Positions 1 through 8,416 of a stretch of DNA of 64,000 bases are shown piece by piece; the first letter of the stretch is position 1, and each line of letters opens with the position of its first letter. Position numbers and translations under genes: made by a program. The stretch comes from a virus. Where the stretch lies: IMG/VR virus record IMGVR_UViG_3300033155_001152, positions 40,237 to 104,236 of that record, one strand, 5' to 3'. A model generated the notes under the pieces. It worked only from the letters and a program-made list of their open reading frames with translations, was not told the origin of the DNA and searched no databases.

Positions 1-1279
1 CAAGCATTTTCTCCGCTTCAGATTCAAAATCGGAAATGTCCTCTTCTTCCTCTTCTTTCTCTGGTTCCGGTTCGGGTTCGCCTTCTGGTGAAGTTGATCC
101 GCTCTCTTCTTTTTCTTCTCCAGTTTCTTTTCCGTCTTCACTGGTAGCGTCATCACCCTCCGCGTCTTCACCTTCTCCGCCCTCAGTTGATTCTTTTTCG
201 TCCGAGTCAACTTCGTGATCTTCGTCTTTTCCCTTTTCTTCTTCGTCACCTTCGTCACCTTCGTCACCTTCGTCACCATCGTCTTTTGGCTCCGACTTTT
301 CGACTTCTTCATCATCAGGCTCATCGTCTTTTCTCGAATCGGGTGGGCGAAAGTCTTCGTCGTCCTCATCAAAATCATCGTCTTCAGAATCGTCACCCTT
401 TTCGCATTCGTCATCGCCTAAGACAGACTCTTCGTCATCATCGTCTTCTATTGGAGACTCAGGGTCTGGTTCTCCATCTCCGTCCGGATCTTTTGGAGGA
501 TCGAGTACGTCGTCCATGCTTGGCTCGGGTGGTTCACCTGGCTCGCCATCCGAACCCGGCTCGCCTTCTCTTTCGGACCTCTCTTTTTCACGCTCCTTCT
601 TACGTTTTTCCCGCTCTTCTTCTTCCTCTTTTTCTTTCCATTCCATGAGTCTGTTCTTCATGGCTACCGCCAATAACAAGCCGTCATTAGAATTCTTGAT
701 ATCAGGTATCTTCTCGATGATATCAAGTCCGATAATTTTCTTGATGTCCTCGAAAGCCTCCCATCTGGTTGACATGAATTCTTCCGCAGCTTCGTTACCT
801 GCCCACGCATGAATAGCGATTGGCAAACCTGTCGCTACGATATTTGGACGACTGCCGCTGGCAATAGCCGCGTCGAGCGGCTCCTTCAACATCTCTTCGG
901 CTATGAACCCCCAAACCTCCAGGAGATTGTGTTTGGAACCGGCGTAGAGCTTTTTCATCTCACGCTCTATATATGTGTCTTCGAGAATGTTCCCAACCAT
1001 TCCTGCTCCAGACTTAATTGCTGCCTTTACGCATTTGAAATCCGTAAAAAGAACGTGGGCGCACTCGTGATCTACAAAGCCTTGCACCGCTTTGATAAGG
1101 CGATCAGATGCGTTGTCCGGAACGTATGGGATATTGATTCGTTTTGGATTGCCCGTGACTGGATGCCACTCGACAAAGGCTCGTGAGCCAGCTTGCGTTA
1201 CCGGCACTGACTTCTCTGACAGAGCCGAGATTATAACCTTTATAGTCTCTCTTAGAATTTCTACTTTCGTCAATCTCAT
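1..1279 (-). CDS. CobT-like VWA/zinc metallopeptidase, C-terminus cut by window edge
   Basis: Reads leftwards off the window, so only the first 426 codons are visible. The ATG at 1279 follows a strong GGAGGTGG site. Residues 71-75 read HECAH, a zinc-peptidase HExxH motif, and a conserved NILEDTYIE stretch lies near residue 100; together these resemble the phage relatives of the cobaltochelatase subunit CobT. From about residue 215 the protein becomes a long Glu/Asp/Lys/Pro-rich low-complexity region, as in CobT proteins between the N-terminal part and the C-terminal VWA domain; the VWA domain would lie outside the window. In many phages CobT-like and CobS-like (AAA+) genes are neighbours, so a CobS-like gene to the left would support the call. 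Its role in phages is not established and cobalamin synthesis is unlikely. Confidence 0.75.
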   Translation of the reverse strand, partial: MRLTKVEILRETIKVIISALSEKSVPVTQAGSRAFVEWHPVTGNPKRINIPYVPDNASDRLIKAVQGFVDHECAHVLFTDFKCVKAAIKSGAGMVGNILEDTYIEREMKKLYAGSKHNLLEVWGFIAEEMLKEPLDAAIASGSRPNIVATGLPIAIHAWAGNEAAEEFMSTRWEAFEDIKKIIGLDIIEKIPDIKNSNDGLLLAVAMKNRLMEWKEKEEEEEREKRKKEREKERSEREGEPGSDGEPGEPPEPSMDDVLDPPKDPDGDGEPDPESPIEDDDDEESVLGDDECEKGDDSEDDDFDEDDEDFRPPDSRKDDEPDDEEVEKSEPKDDGDEGDEGDEGDEEEKGKDEDHEVDSDEKESTEGGEGEDAEGDDATSEDGKETGEEKEESGSTSPEGEPEPEPEKEEEEEDISDFESEAEKML

Positions 1280-1379
1280 TGACCACCTCCGATTTGATTA
1301 GCCGATCTTGCTGGCGACTCATTGCTTATGGTACAGCAAAAAGTCGCCAGCGGGGTAGGTGACTTTGATACTACCTGGA

Positions 1380-1457
1380 TGGTAGTGAGGGGTGGACTCG
1401 AACCACCGACCAACGGGTTATAAGCCACGCTGCTCTAACCTGCTGAGCTACCCCACC
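1380..1457 (-). tRNA. tRNA-Ile (anticodon TAT), irregular anticodon stem
   Basis: Cloverleaf read on the minus strand: 7-bp acceptor stem with two G-U pairs, D arm GCTC/GAGC, T arm GGTGG/CCACC with TTCGAGT loop, discriminator A and an encoded CCA (1382-1380). The loop CTTATAA gives anticodon TAT, which reads AUA. The anticodon stem is poor: the best fold is four pairs (CG and GG against CC and CG) with one bulged T, and the arm is one base longer than normal. It may be a working AUA reader, a decaying gene or a deliberately altered tRNA. Confidence 0.75.
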
Positions 1458-1464
1458 TTAATTT

Positions 1465-2829
1465 TTATCCCCACTCTCCAACGGACGGATCAGCCTTATT
1501 CTTTCTGTCGTTTTCGATATCGTAGGCGTCTTTGTCATCGCGAAACCACTTGAATCGAGGGTGTCTCATACTCTTGTCGGGCGTGACTTCGTGGAACCAG
1601 ACTTCGACAACCTTTCCGACCAAATTACCGGCATTATGATCAATCCACAGTTGCGCTCGTTCAACGTCCGAGAAACCACCGCCGACGTTCACTTTGACGC
1701 CGTTGAAATCAACGATGATAGCGCCAAGCATTCCTTCGTACTTACCAGTGCCTTCTTCTGCTCCAATGATAACAACGTCCTCTTCTTCCTGGCCCTTCAT
1801 TTTCATCCAGTCGACATTCCTGCGTGGATGATACAGCCCGTCGATACGCTTGAGAATAAGACCTTCAAGTCCACGCGCTCGAACACCATCGTAAATGGCG
1901 GTTATTTCTTCAAACGTTCGAACGATATAGCTGGGCGGCAGAATTACCCCATCGTCCTCACCGAGATTCGCAGCGTCATATACCTGCCGCAATTCTTTGT
2001 GCCTTTCTTCGTAAGGGACAGATGGATTTGGTTTGCTGCGAAGCTGCTGAAAGACCTCGAGTGGGAAGGCGTCGAAACAATAAAACTTACCATTCTCGAA
2101 TTTGTGACCCGCCTTGCGGCCCTGTCTCATTGTGTCAGCGAAGTTTTCACCCATCAGTTCGCCGTCGAACACCATAAGCGTCTCAGGTTTCCACATATCG
2201 ATACCCTCTTCGTACATGGTCTTCAAGGTGTTGATGACGTTATCGCTGATCGAATCAACCAGCTTGCCTGATCGTGTTCTGAACTCGAACCCGTCCTGGT
2301 TGCCAATGGCGAGCAGGCGCATACCATCGTATTTCGGCTCGACTCTGATTGGATATTGAATCTTTGCCTCGTCGAACTTGTGGGCCAGCATCACATCAAA
2401 AGAGAATAAAGTTCCTGGCCGCACACGATTCACTGTATTAGCGCCAGCACCAACGCGTAAATCCTTCGACAGAATCTTAATCAAAAGATCGTGTGACGGG
2501 CCGTCGTACTCACCTACTACACGACGAATCACATCTTTTGCCGCGTTGCCAGTCAATGATCTGTTTGCTAGATCGATTAACAACCTGAAGAAAGACGATC
2601 CTTTGTAATCGTCCGCAGTTAGCATTTGACCGGTTGATGAACCTTCGATGCCTTCCAAGAACGAGAGGTCTTTGATGCCAAACGTAATCATTGGATCGAG
2701 AGCCTGTACGATGATGACCCTGAACAGTTCGTCGTTCAAACTCTCCTTCATCACCCTCTCTTTGTCTTTACGACCGGGCCAATCCCCAATCTCCTGAATC
2801 ATTTTCAGAACTACGGTGCTATTTGTCAT
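1465..2829 (-). CDS. ATP-dependent DNA ligase
   Basis: Joins nicks in phage DNA during replication and repair. The nucleotidyltransferase motifs are clear: motif I EPKYDGMR with the adenylated lysine near residue 166, motif III FDGELMG near 221, motif IV EGLILKR near 325, and motif V with WMKMKG near 342, followed by an OB-fold-like C-terminal part. At about 454 residues it fits phage ATP ligases. I chose ATG 2829 over the in-frame ATG at 2838: AGAGG lies at proper distance only from 2829 and overlaps the 2838 codon itself. The start overlaps the end of the upstream gene by 11 bases, so translation is probably coupled. Confidence 0.93.
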   Translation of the reverse strand: MTNSTVVLKMIQEIGDWPGRKDKERVMKESLNDELFRVIIVQALDPMITFGIKDLSFLEGIEGSSTGQMLTADDYKGSSFFRLLIDLANRSLTGNAAKDVIRRVVGEYDGPSHDLLIKILSKDLRVGAGANTVNRVRPGTLFSFDVMLAHKFDEAKIQYPIRVEPKYDGMRLLAIGNQDGFEFRTRSGKLVDSISDNVINTLKTMYEEGIDMWKPETLMVFDGELMGENFADTMRQGRKAGHKFENGKFYCFDAFPLEVFQQLRSKPNPSVPYEERHKELRQVYDAANLGEDDGVILPPSYIVRTFEEITAIYDGVRARGLEGLILKRIDGLYHPRRNVDWMKMKGQEEEDVVIIGAEEGTGKYEGMLGAIIVDFNGVKVNVGGGFSDVERAQLWIDHNAGNLVGKVVEVWFHEVTPDKSMRHPRFKWFRDDKDAYDIENDRKNKADPSVGEWG

Positions 2830-3106
2830 CGGCTTCATCCTCTATAATTTTATTCACCAGATCAGCGTGACTCGCTGAGTTTTCCGATAGAGCTTCCTCC
2901 ATCGACAAATCTCTCTTGACAGGTGGGTCTATTCGAACCTCCATGCCAAGACTTTTCTTTTCTCGCGGCGGATCAGGCTCGCAGAAGTTTTCCGTGGTTC
3001 CGATCACAGGTGGGTCATCTTTCTTTGCCGTTTTGAGATACTTCTTTATCTTCTCGAACAAAGCAATTGAAAGGAATCCGTTTTCGTCTTTCGTTTCTAT
3101 ACTCAT
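2819..3106 (-). CDS. Hypothetical charged protein upstream of ligase
   Basis: About 95 residues, lysine- and glutamate-rich with several prolines (PDPPREKK, IDPPVK) and a predicted helix near the C-terminus; no domain recognised. ATG 3106 is preferred to the in-frame ATG at 3121: GGGAGG sits seven bases before 3106, and this ATG overlaps the upstream stop as ATGA. The arrangement ties it to the 251-residue protein upstream and the ligase downstream as one translational unit. Likely disordered; possibly a small replication or single-strand DNA accessory factor, but that is only inferred from position. Confidence 0.7.
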   Translation of the reverse strand: MSIETKDENGFLSIALFEKIKKYLKTAKKDDPPVIGTTENFCEPDPPREKKSLGMEVRIDPPVKRDLSMEEALSENSASHADLVNKIIEDEADDK

Positions 3107-3858
3107 GCCCAACCTCCCCATTCTGAACCGCGTATGACGCTCGGCTCTGGTATGTGAATTTCAGCTTTACTTTCTATTGTTGTGACTGACGATGCCACCA
3201 TCTTGTCTCTCAAGCCGTCAGCCAATTGTATTATTTCCTTGATTCTATCCCCATCCATAGGGGAGTGTGACACTGGCTCACCGCCCAACACATCTGCTAA
3301 ATCGTCCTTAGCTGATGTCATAAATTCGTCTATAGCAAGTATATTATCAGCATATTTACCGCCGCTCTTGAATGTAGCTTTAACCCTTGAGGCCATCCCT
3401 TGATTTAATTGATTGCAAGTAACGGTCTCATCGTCTAAATCAATTATGCCGAACATCGTCTTATTGAAACAGGCTTCACTGTCCCATGCGTCATCAGCCC
3501 CTACTATTTGTAGTCTTAGTTTTGCCTTTTCATGGTTGCTTGCTTCCAACGCTTTGCCGAGATTTTTCAGAGGACCAATAACTGAATACTCGGCATCACC
3601 AACCATTTCCAGATCAATGTTTTCGTCCAAAGCGTTCATAGATGATTTTGCAATTCTTCCTGACAAATATTTGCCAAGTAATAAGTCCGTTCTGAATGTC
3701 TTTATATATCCATCTGGTTTGCCACCCCAGGACTCTATCAGCATTCTTGTCGTCGCGTCAGTCCTGCTAATTACGTCCCAGACGTATCGCAGGGTCATTT
3801 TACCATGACCGTTTCTACGTCTGAATTGTAAGGACTGTACGCTAAAATCTATTGCCAT
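3103..3858 (-). CDS. Hypothetical protein in replication block
   Basis: 251 residues, start ATG 3858 after a very strong GGAGGTGACC site. No catalytic motif recognised. The N-terminus is basic (QFRRRNGHGKM) and the middle contains a VGADDAWDSEACFNKTMFGIIDLDDE segment rich in acidic residues; no membrane segment or signal peptide. It stands between primase and ligase and overlaps the next gene as ATGA, so a role in DNA metabolism is plausible. A divergent single-strand DNA-binding or recombination protein could be tested by structure prediction. Confidence 0.75.
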   Translation of the reverse strand: MAIDFSVQSLQFRRRNGHGKMTLRYVWDVISRTDATTRMLIESWGGKPDGYIKTFRTDLLLGKYLSGRIAKSSMNALDENIDLEMVGDAEYSVIGPLKNLGKALEASNHEKAKLRLQIVGADDAWDSEACFNKTMFGIIDLDDETVTCNQLNQGMASRVKATFKSGGKYADNILAIDEFMTSAKDDLADVLGGEPVSHSPMDGDRIKEIIQLADGLRDKMVASSVTTIESKAEIHIPEPSVIRGSEWGGWA

Positions 3859-3931
3859 TGGTCACCTCCAACCGTATGTTTGTGTTTCGATTTCTGAAGT
3901 ATGCCATATATAAGAATAGAAAACATCACGG

Positions 3932-5035
3932 CTATAGCAGTTGCCTAAGCAACTCCATTTTTTGACCTGGAATGGCTAAGTCTTTCGCGCTATAATAGCA
4001 CTTGATTACTTCTTCCGGGCGCATCTCGTTCGGGTCTTTACCGTCAGGTAATATCGCGACTCGAACTCTTAGACCCAATCTCTGTAGTCGCACTGCCGCT
4101 TCGAGTGCTTTCTTGAGGGCGCGTCTTTCGCCATCCCACATGAAGGTCACTCGTTGTAATCCCAGGCGCTGTAGCTTCACGAAGCAGCCAACCTGATCAT
4201 CACCATCGGAAGAAATATTATCAGACAAGTGCATTCCAAAGGTAGCTGTCACTCCAACATTGGCAAGATCAATGTCGGCTCGCATAGCTTTGAGAACAGA
4301 CCAACAATCGAATACGCCCTCGGTCACCACAATCTCTTTCTTCCCCTTCGCGAGATTTCCACCGTAAAGAAAGCGTCCACTCGCTGGCAAGCCTGGTGGG
4401 AACAGGTACTTTCTATCACTCAGACCTGGTACATCTCGACCTTGGAAAGTGACTTGCTCTCCGTCTAGGTTGAAGATGGGAATCACAACTCTTTCCCCGT
4501 AGTATTGAATTCCTTCCCTTTCCCCTATAGAATTCGACCACCGAAACTCACCGCCGTCGCAATAGCACAAGCCGAACTCTTTGGACATTTCGGCTGATAT
4601 TCCACGATTGCTTAGATATTCCATATGATTGCCGTGTTCATCTGGAATCGACACGCATCTTGATGGAAATAATGGGCCGGTTGATATTATCGGTGGGGCG
4701 GCTGGTAGAGGCGCTCTCTTTGGTTTCCAGCCGTGTCTCGCTGCTAATCTCTTTAGATAGGTAATTACATCTTTCGCTGGCGGATTGCTAAGTTGTTCGC
4801 GTATGAACGAATACTTGTTGAAGGTCTTTTGATGACAGTCACCGTGAAAGCAATTGCCAAGGCCAGACTCTTGATTTATCCAAACTCTCCACTTTCGATC
4901 ACCACAGGCTGGACACTCTTGAATGTTGAATTGTGGGCCTGATGATCCCGTTCGTTCCTTGTATTCGATACCCTCGTATTCCAAAAAGTCGATTATGTCT
5001 AGATGTTTTAACGCCTCTGTTAATTCCGATCCCAT
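3932..5035 (-). CDS. DnaG-like DNA primase (zinc finger plus TOPRIM)
   Basis: Makes RNA primers at the phage fork. The N-terminal zinc-binding part shows CPAC at residues 41-44 and a second cysteine group at 62-67 (CFHGDC). A central region with TFQGRDVPG and KYLFPPG is typical of DnaG catalytic cores. The TOPRIM motif VVTEGVFDCWSV has its catalytic glutamate near residue 239, and MWDGE near 299-303 supplies the metal-binding acidic residues in place of the usual DGDRAG. There is no helicase domain (367 residues), which fits the separate DnaB-like helicase at 7.1-8.4 kb. ATG 5035 follows AGAGGTAACA. Confidence 0.92.
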   Translation of the reverse strand: MGSELTEALKHLDIIDFLEYEGIEYKERTGSSGPQFNIQECPACGDRKWRVWINQESGLGNCFHGDCHQKTFNKYSFIREQLSNPPAKDVITYLKRLAARHGWKPKRAPLPAAPPIISTGPLFPSRCVSIPDEHGNHMEYLSNRGISAEMSKEFGLCYCDGGEFRWSNSIGEREGIQYYGERVVIPIFNLDGEQVTFQGRDVPGLSDRKYLFPPGLPASGRFLYGGNLAKGKKEIVVTEGVFDCWSVLKAMRADIDLANVGVTATFGMHLSDNISSDGDDQVGCFVKLQRLGLQRVTFMWDGERRALKKALEAAVRLQRLGLRVRVAILPDGKDPNEMRPEEVIKCYYSAKDLAIPGQKMELLRQLL

Positions 5036-5100
5036 TGTTACCTCTGTATATGGTGTTGTAGCTTACGTCGCCCCAGGCCGCACTACAAAGGACTGGTCCT

Positions 5101-5319
5101 TCATTTCAGACCTACTCCCATGCAGTTTATCCAATTGTCAGTTCCGTCTAAATAAAACTCTTCACATTTTTCCGGCAGACTTATTCGATGTCTTGCCACT
5201 TTCTTTTCAACTTTCTCTACCGGCAAAACATTGAATACAGTCCCAACAATAAAACACAAGATGATAATTATTGTCGTAATGACGGTCGATTCAAAAGGCT
5301 TCATTTTGAGTTTACACAC
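5101..5319 (-). CDS. Small single-span membrane protein
   Basis: 72 residues if the GTG at 5319 is used, 67 from the ATG at 5304; neither has a clear ribosome site. One hydrophobic segment (VITTIIIILCFIVGTVFNVL) near residues 13-32 is followed by a basic stretch and a C-terminal part with two cysteines. Membrane-anchored, topology uncertain, function unknown. It starts just after the stop of the upstream gene at 5326. Confidence 0.6.
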   Translation of the reverse strand: MCKLKMKPFESTVITTIIIILCFIVGTVFNVLPVEKVEKKVARHRISLPEKCEEFYLDGTDNWINCMGVGLK

Positions 5320-5325
5320 CCGACT

Positions 5326-5544
5326 TCATGCACGATCCGAGTCCTCGTTATGAGGGTTTACACTTGGCGGATTATTCTCACCAAAATGACCGTTATTCCG
5401 AATGTCTGCCCATGACCAACTTTCGGCCCCACTTACGTGCAATATAAAGCTGATCTCACCTTCTGGTAATTCCGGGTGATTAGTTTCGCGGAGAATCTTT
5501 TGTACTGCACTCGCTATTTGTTGTTTTTGACTCATTGAAAACAT
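5326..5544 (-). CDS. Hypothetical small protein
   Basis: 72 residues, ATG 5544 after GGGAG at good distance. Starts with a Q-rich helix (MSQKQQIASAVQKIL) and contains EGEISFILHV and ESWSWADIRNNG. Similar small proteins with SFLLHVdGaeswSWADIrNN-like text are common in phage genomes, from memory, but no function is known. It lies in a run of short early-type genes between helicase and primase. Confidence 0.65.
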   Translation of the reverse strand: MFSMSQKQQIASAVQKILRETNHPELPEGEISFILHVSGAESWSWADIRNNGHFGENNPPSVNPHNEDSDRA

Positions 5545-5547
5545 AAT

Positions 5548-5856
5548 TTACTCCCGTCCTTTCTCAGTAGTCTTCTTGTATCGACACGGATTACGTTCTT
5601 GTCTTGCTCGACGCTCTTGATGCGCTAATGACCAGGCATCATCGGTCAGTTCAACCCAATTAGTTCCTTGTCCGTTATGATCTTTAATAACTATACGACC
5701 GAACCCGACAAACCCATTTTCCGCCCAACATTTAGCAATCTGAATATCGTCTTCATTCAGACGACGCATATCCACTCGGCCACCAAGATCAACAGCGCAT
5801 GTTTCGAAGTACAATAGTAACGACCGCTCATTACGACTCATTTTATTAAGATTCAT
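5548..5856 (-). CDS. Hypothetical protein
   Basis: 102 residues from ATG 5856, which follows AGGAGAACGACG; longer in-frame starts would overlap the upstream gene heavily. The text MSRNERSLLLYFETCAVDLGGRV then DIQIAKCWAENGFVGFGRIVIKD suggests a small winged-helix-like or sensor fold; this family-like pattern recurs in phages. Overlaps the upstream gene by 11 bases. The C-terminus is highly basic (RRARQERNPCRYKK), so nucleic-acid binding is possible. Confidence 0.65.
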   Translation of the reverse strand: MNLNKMSRNERSLLLYFETCAVDLGGRVDMRRLNEDDIQIAKCWAENGFVGFGRIVIKDHNGQGTNWVELTDDAWSLAHQERRARQERNPCRYKKTTEKGRE

Positions 5857-6202
5857 CGTCGTTCTCCTGGTTTGAATCATCTGGAACACCTTCCAGAGCC
5901 TCGCACAGACTCTTTGGGTCATTGAATATCGGCCCTCTGTATTCCATATTGTGAACGTGCAAGAAAACCCAGATGCTTTTATACCTATCGCTTTGGATAA
6001 CGTATTCGTACTGCTTGATGAAATCTCTGGCGCAATCTCTCACAAGCCTGAGCTTTGTTCTTTCCTTCTTGAGCGTGTCGACCTCATCAGACATGGTGTT
6101 GATTAATTTGGCGGCATCATTGAGTTTTTGTCTATCTACTGACGACATAAACTCTGGCGTATTCGATCTGGCCGAAAGCCATTTTGATAATTCGTTTTTC
6201 AT
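5846..6202 (-). CDS. Hypothetical coiled-coil protein
   Basis: 118 residues. A heptad-rich helix (residues about 25-65: KLINTM..EVDTLKKERTKLRLVRDC) suggests a dimer. The acidic C-terminus ends DSNQENDDES. The start overlaps the upstream stop as ATGA at 6199-6202, so it is translationally coupled. No enzymatic motif; function unknown. Confidence 0.65.
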   Translation of the reverse strand: MKNELSKWLSARSNTPEFMSSVDRQKLNDAAKLINTMSDEVDTLKKERTKLRLVRDCARDFIKQYEYVIQSDRYKSIWVFLHVHNMEYRGPIFNDPKSLCEALEGVPDDSNQENDDES

Positions 6203-6438
6203 TTTTGATTACCTGAGATAGTAATTGCAACGTGCGCGAGCCGTCTAAATTCATCCATGAGTTCGTCAGATGGCGGGTTATGCTCAATCAATTCCTCAAC
6301 AAACACCTGCCAGTCAGTGTTTTCGGCGATTAGATTTTCAACCGCTTCGATAAGCTCCCGAATGTTATCCATATCCTTCTTGCCAAGAGCATTTATTTGC
6401 TCATCAGGATATTGAGATTTGATTTTTTCTATATTCAC
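6199..6438 (-). CDS. Hypothetical small acidic protein
   Basis: 79 residues, mostly helical (NIRELIEAVENLIAENTDWQVFVEELIEH). No motif recognised. First of a three-gene overlapping run reading left through 5548. Soluble, no membrane segment. Confidence 0.6.
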   Translation of the reverse strand: MNIEKIKSQYPDEQINALGKKDMDNIRELIEAVENLIAENTDWQVFVEELIEHNPPSDELMDEFRRLAHVAITISGNQK

Positions 6439-6455
6439 TTTGATGTCTCATCTAC

Positions 6456-6749
6456 TTACGTTTTTGCACCGAGAAATTTCTCGATCTTCATTGATATCTT
6501 AGCACCAAACATGCTGCCGCAAGCGGTGCCAATGATGTATGGCGCAAACAAAGCGTAGCTTAGTTCCGCCGTAAACAACTCTCTCATCATAAGCAACCAA
6601 ATACCGTTGCTGAAAACGGCGCAGAAACCGTTGTACAACATATGATCTCGATTCTTTGACCTCGATGTCATCGTGAAGGCTATGCTTTGCACAAAAGCTA
6701 ACACTAGAATGAATAGTAACGGCGCGACTGTTAGTATCGTCTGTTCCAT
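6456..6749 (-). CDS. Small integral membrane protein
   Basis: 97 residues with three probable membrane segments: residues 4-26, about 40-58 and about 64-85, connected by a basic loop (TSRSKNRDHMLYNG). It ends with a basic amphipathic tail. ATG 6749 follows AGGGGATAAAT. From memory, short proteins with the SRSrNR..H..Y and SNGIW..T/MRELV patterns are frequent in large phages; none has a known function. Lies between the small soluble gene run and the tRNA cluster. Confidence 0.7.
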   Translation of the reverse strand: MEQTILTVAPLLFILVLAFVQSIAFTMTSRSKNRDHMLYNGFCAVFSNGIWLLMMRELFTAELSYALFAPYIIGTACGSMFGAKISMKIEKFLGAKT

Positions 6750-6765
6750 ATTTATCCCCTTGTTT

Positions 6766-6842
6766 TGGTTGGCTCGGTAGGAATCGAACCTACAACCTCT
6801 CGCGTATCAGGCGAACGCTCTAACCAAATGAGCTACGAGCCA
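6766..6842 (-). tRNA. tRNA-Ile (anticodon GAT)
   Basis: Acceptor TGGCTCG pairs fully with CGAGCCA; D arm GCTC/GAGC; anticodon stem TTCGC/GCGAG with loop CTGATAC, anticodon GAT; T arm GTAGG/CCTAC with TTCGATT; discriminator A and encoded CCA. First of three tRNAs directly downstream of the helicase gene. Confidence 0.9.
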
Positions 6843-6939
6843 TAAATTTAGCATGTTGGCCTACCAACTCCGGGGTGCGACTCCCGCACAGATCACGCTG
6901 TACACGGTTAGCTTTGCCCAATCGGGCGGCGGCTCTACC
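6843..6939. other. Hairpin-rich spacer inside the tRNA cluster
   Basis: 97 bases between tRNA-Ile and tRNA-Thr with no gene. On the minus strand it folds into GTGCG/CGCAC and TTGG/CCAA hairpins. The plus strand contains a T-arm-like CGGGGTGCGACTCCCG text. I could not fold a complete tRNA in either direction; it may be a degenerate or inverted tRNA remnant. Confidence 0.4.
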
Positions 6940-7015
6940 TGGTGCCGAATCGAGGAGTCGAACCCCGGACAAACTGCTTACAAGGCAGTTGCTCTACCAA
7001 CTGAGCTAATTCGGC
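6940..7015 (-). tRNA. tRNA-Thr (anticodon TGT)
   Basis: Perfect 7-bp acceptor (GCCGAAT/ATTCGGC), D arm GCTC/GAGC, anticodon stem ACTGC/GCAGT with loop CTTGTAA (anticodon TGT), T arm CGGGG/CCTCG with TTCGACT, discriminator A and encoded CCA. A fully regular cloverleaf. Confidence 0.95.
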
Positions 7016-7021
7016 GAAATT

Positions 7022-7096
7022 TGGTTGGTCGGGTAGGGCTCGAACCTACAACCTCCGTAGTACAACACGGGCTCTGCCAATTGGAGCTACCGACCA
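7022..7096 (-). tRNA. tRNA with irregular anticodon arm (tentatively Tyr, GTA)
   Basis: Perfect acceptor (TGGTCGG/CCGACCA), normal D arm (GCTC/GAGC) and T arm (GTAGG/CCTAC, TTCGAGC), discriminator A and encoded CCA. The anticodon arm does not have the usual 5+7+5 layout: only CCGT/ACGG pair, around an eight-base loop GTTGTACT, and the stretch between D and T arms is one to two bases short. Putting the second T at position 33 gives anticodon GTA (Tyr); the first T gives TGT (Thr). The gene abuts the helicase stop codon at 7097. Confidence 0.7.
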
Positions 7097-8413
7097 TTAT
7101 TCGACCGCTAATATCCTAGCTATGAATTTGCCACGATCCAGAGCGGTCTGTACTTTGATTGTAACATCAGCGGCCTGATTTCTGGAAGCGGCAAAATATA
7201 ACCTTCTGATTCCTCTTGTTACTTCGTCTGCCGTAGCGTTGATTGATATCAACAGATCGCAGGTTCTGGCCTTATTTATGTCGTCTGATATGTCAGTCAT
7301 CTTTGCTACGGCCGCCTTCATGCCTTCTCGATTTGTCTGCGTTGCTGAAAGCATTGCCAGGTCATGTTGCTGTGCGATACCTCGTAGGTCGATGTAGATG
7401 CGCTTTGAGTTCTCGATCACATCATCCATCGTCCTTGTTGGAATCATCAGATCGGCGTAGTCGACCACAACGAGATCGAACTTGATTCCCATCGCGTCAT
7501 ATCGACTGATCAATCTGTTCAAGTCCTGCGGCGTCATCGCACCAGAAGGAAATTCGTGTAGTTTGAACACCCCGCCCTTTGCCATTGCGGCGTTGACAGA
7601 ATCGAAAACCTCCTCTGATCGAGAGGCAATCTCTGAAAATGGTATCTCGGATATGCTGGCGTCCAATCTTTCGGCTACGATCTTGGAGGCGACCTCAAGC
7701 GTCACATATAAGACGTTGAAGCTGAGTAGACAGGCTGCTCTTGCAGCATCAATCAGCATGGTTGTTTTGCCGGATTTCGCACCGCCCATGATCAGGCTGA
7801 GTTCTTTTCTGCCCCAGCCCTTGTGGTACAGCATCGCGTCCATTGGTCCGATGCCCGTAGGGATGCCATCGTGAACCACCCTACCCGCTGTGATATCGTC
7901 TCTAAGCGTCTTTCTGCCCAAAGACTCACCAACGTAGTCATATGCCCCTAAAGTATCGTCACAGCCCACCTCGTTGGCTTTGCGCACTATTTCCTCGACT
8001 GTATCAAAGTCTCCCTTTTCAATTAGATCGACTGAGTTAAGAATTGCGTCTGATAGAGCCTGGTGTTTGGCGAATTCAGCCACCTTATCGACGATGAAAT
8101 CTCTGTCGACAATCTTGAGGGCTATTAGCTCAGCCAGCTTGCCTTTGACATCTGGAATCATGTCCTTTCTGATTCGAGACTCTTTGATCCCCTTGGTCAA
8201 AACTTCTTTGATGACGCCGGGGTCTGCTGGGAGCCTGCGATACTTCTGGAAATGATCCTGCCATATGGCAAACAAAGAACCTTCAATCTCGCTTGTGAAA
8301 TACTCTGGCCTTATGAGTCCGTCTGTTCTTATACAGAAGTCAACGTCACGTAAGGCCAGTGCAGCCACGCAAGACTGAAACTCCTCATCGAAGGAATATG
8401 TTGCAGTCGTCAT
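7097..8413 (-). CDS. DnaB-like replicative helicase
   Basis: Ring helicase that unwinds DNA ahead of the phage fork and partners the separate primase. The N-terminal helical domain (residues 1-150) precedes the RecA-like core: Walker A GGAKSGKT at 210-217, catalytic glutamate in VTLE at about 240, Walker B DLVVVDYAD at 313-321, and the ATQTNREG motif near 365. At 438 residues it is of normal length. ATG 8413 follows GAAGAG, four bases after the stop of the Hfq-like gene. Stop codon is immediately next to a tRNA gene. Confidence 0.93.
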   Translation of the reverse strand: MTTATYSFDEEFQSCVAALALRDVDFCIRTDGLIRPEYFTSEIEGSLFAIWQDHFQKYRRLPADPGVIKEVLTKGIKESRIRKDMIPDVKGKLAELIALKIVDRDFIVDKVAEFAKHQALSDAILNSVDLIEKGDFDTVEEIVRKANEVGCDDTLGAYDYVGESLGRKTLRDDITAGRVVHDGIPTGIGPMDAMLYHKGWGRKELSLIMGGAKSGKTTMLIDAARAACLLSFNVLYVTLEVASKIVAERLDASISEIPFSEIASRSEEVFDSVNAAMAKGGVFKLHEFPSGAMTPQDLNRLISRYDAMGIKFDLVVVDYADLMIPTRTMDDVIENSKRIYIDLRGIAQQHDLAMLSATQTNREGMKAAVAKMTDISDDINKARTCDLLISINATADEVTRGIRRLYFAASRNQAADVTIKVQTALDRGKFIARILAVE

Positions 8414-8416
8414 GGA

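Noticed and set aside
187-648. Long plus-strand frames rich in Arg/His/Leu or Ser/Pro over 36-812
   Set aside because: They are shadows of the acidic repeat region of the CobT-like gene on the minus strand.
6843-6939. A sixth tRNA between tRNA-Ile and tRNA-Thr
   Set aside because: Hairpins and a T-arm-like text are present, but no acceptor stem or anticodon arm pairs in either orientation.
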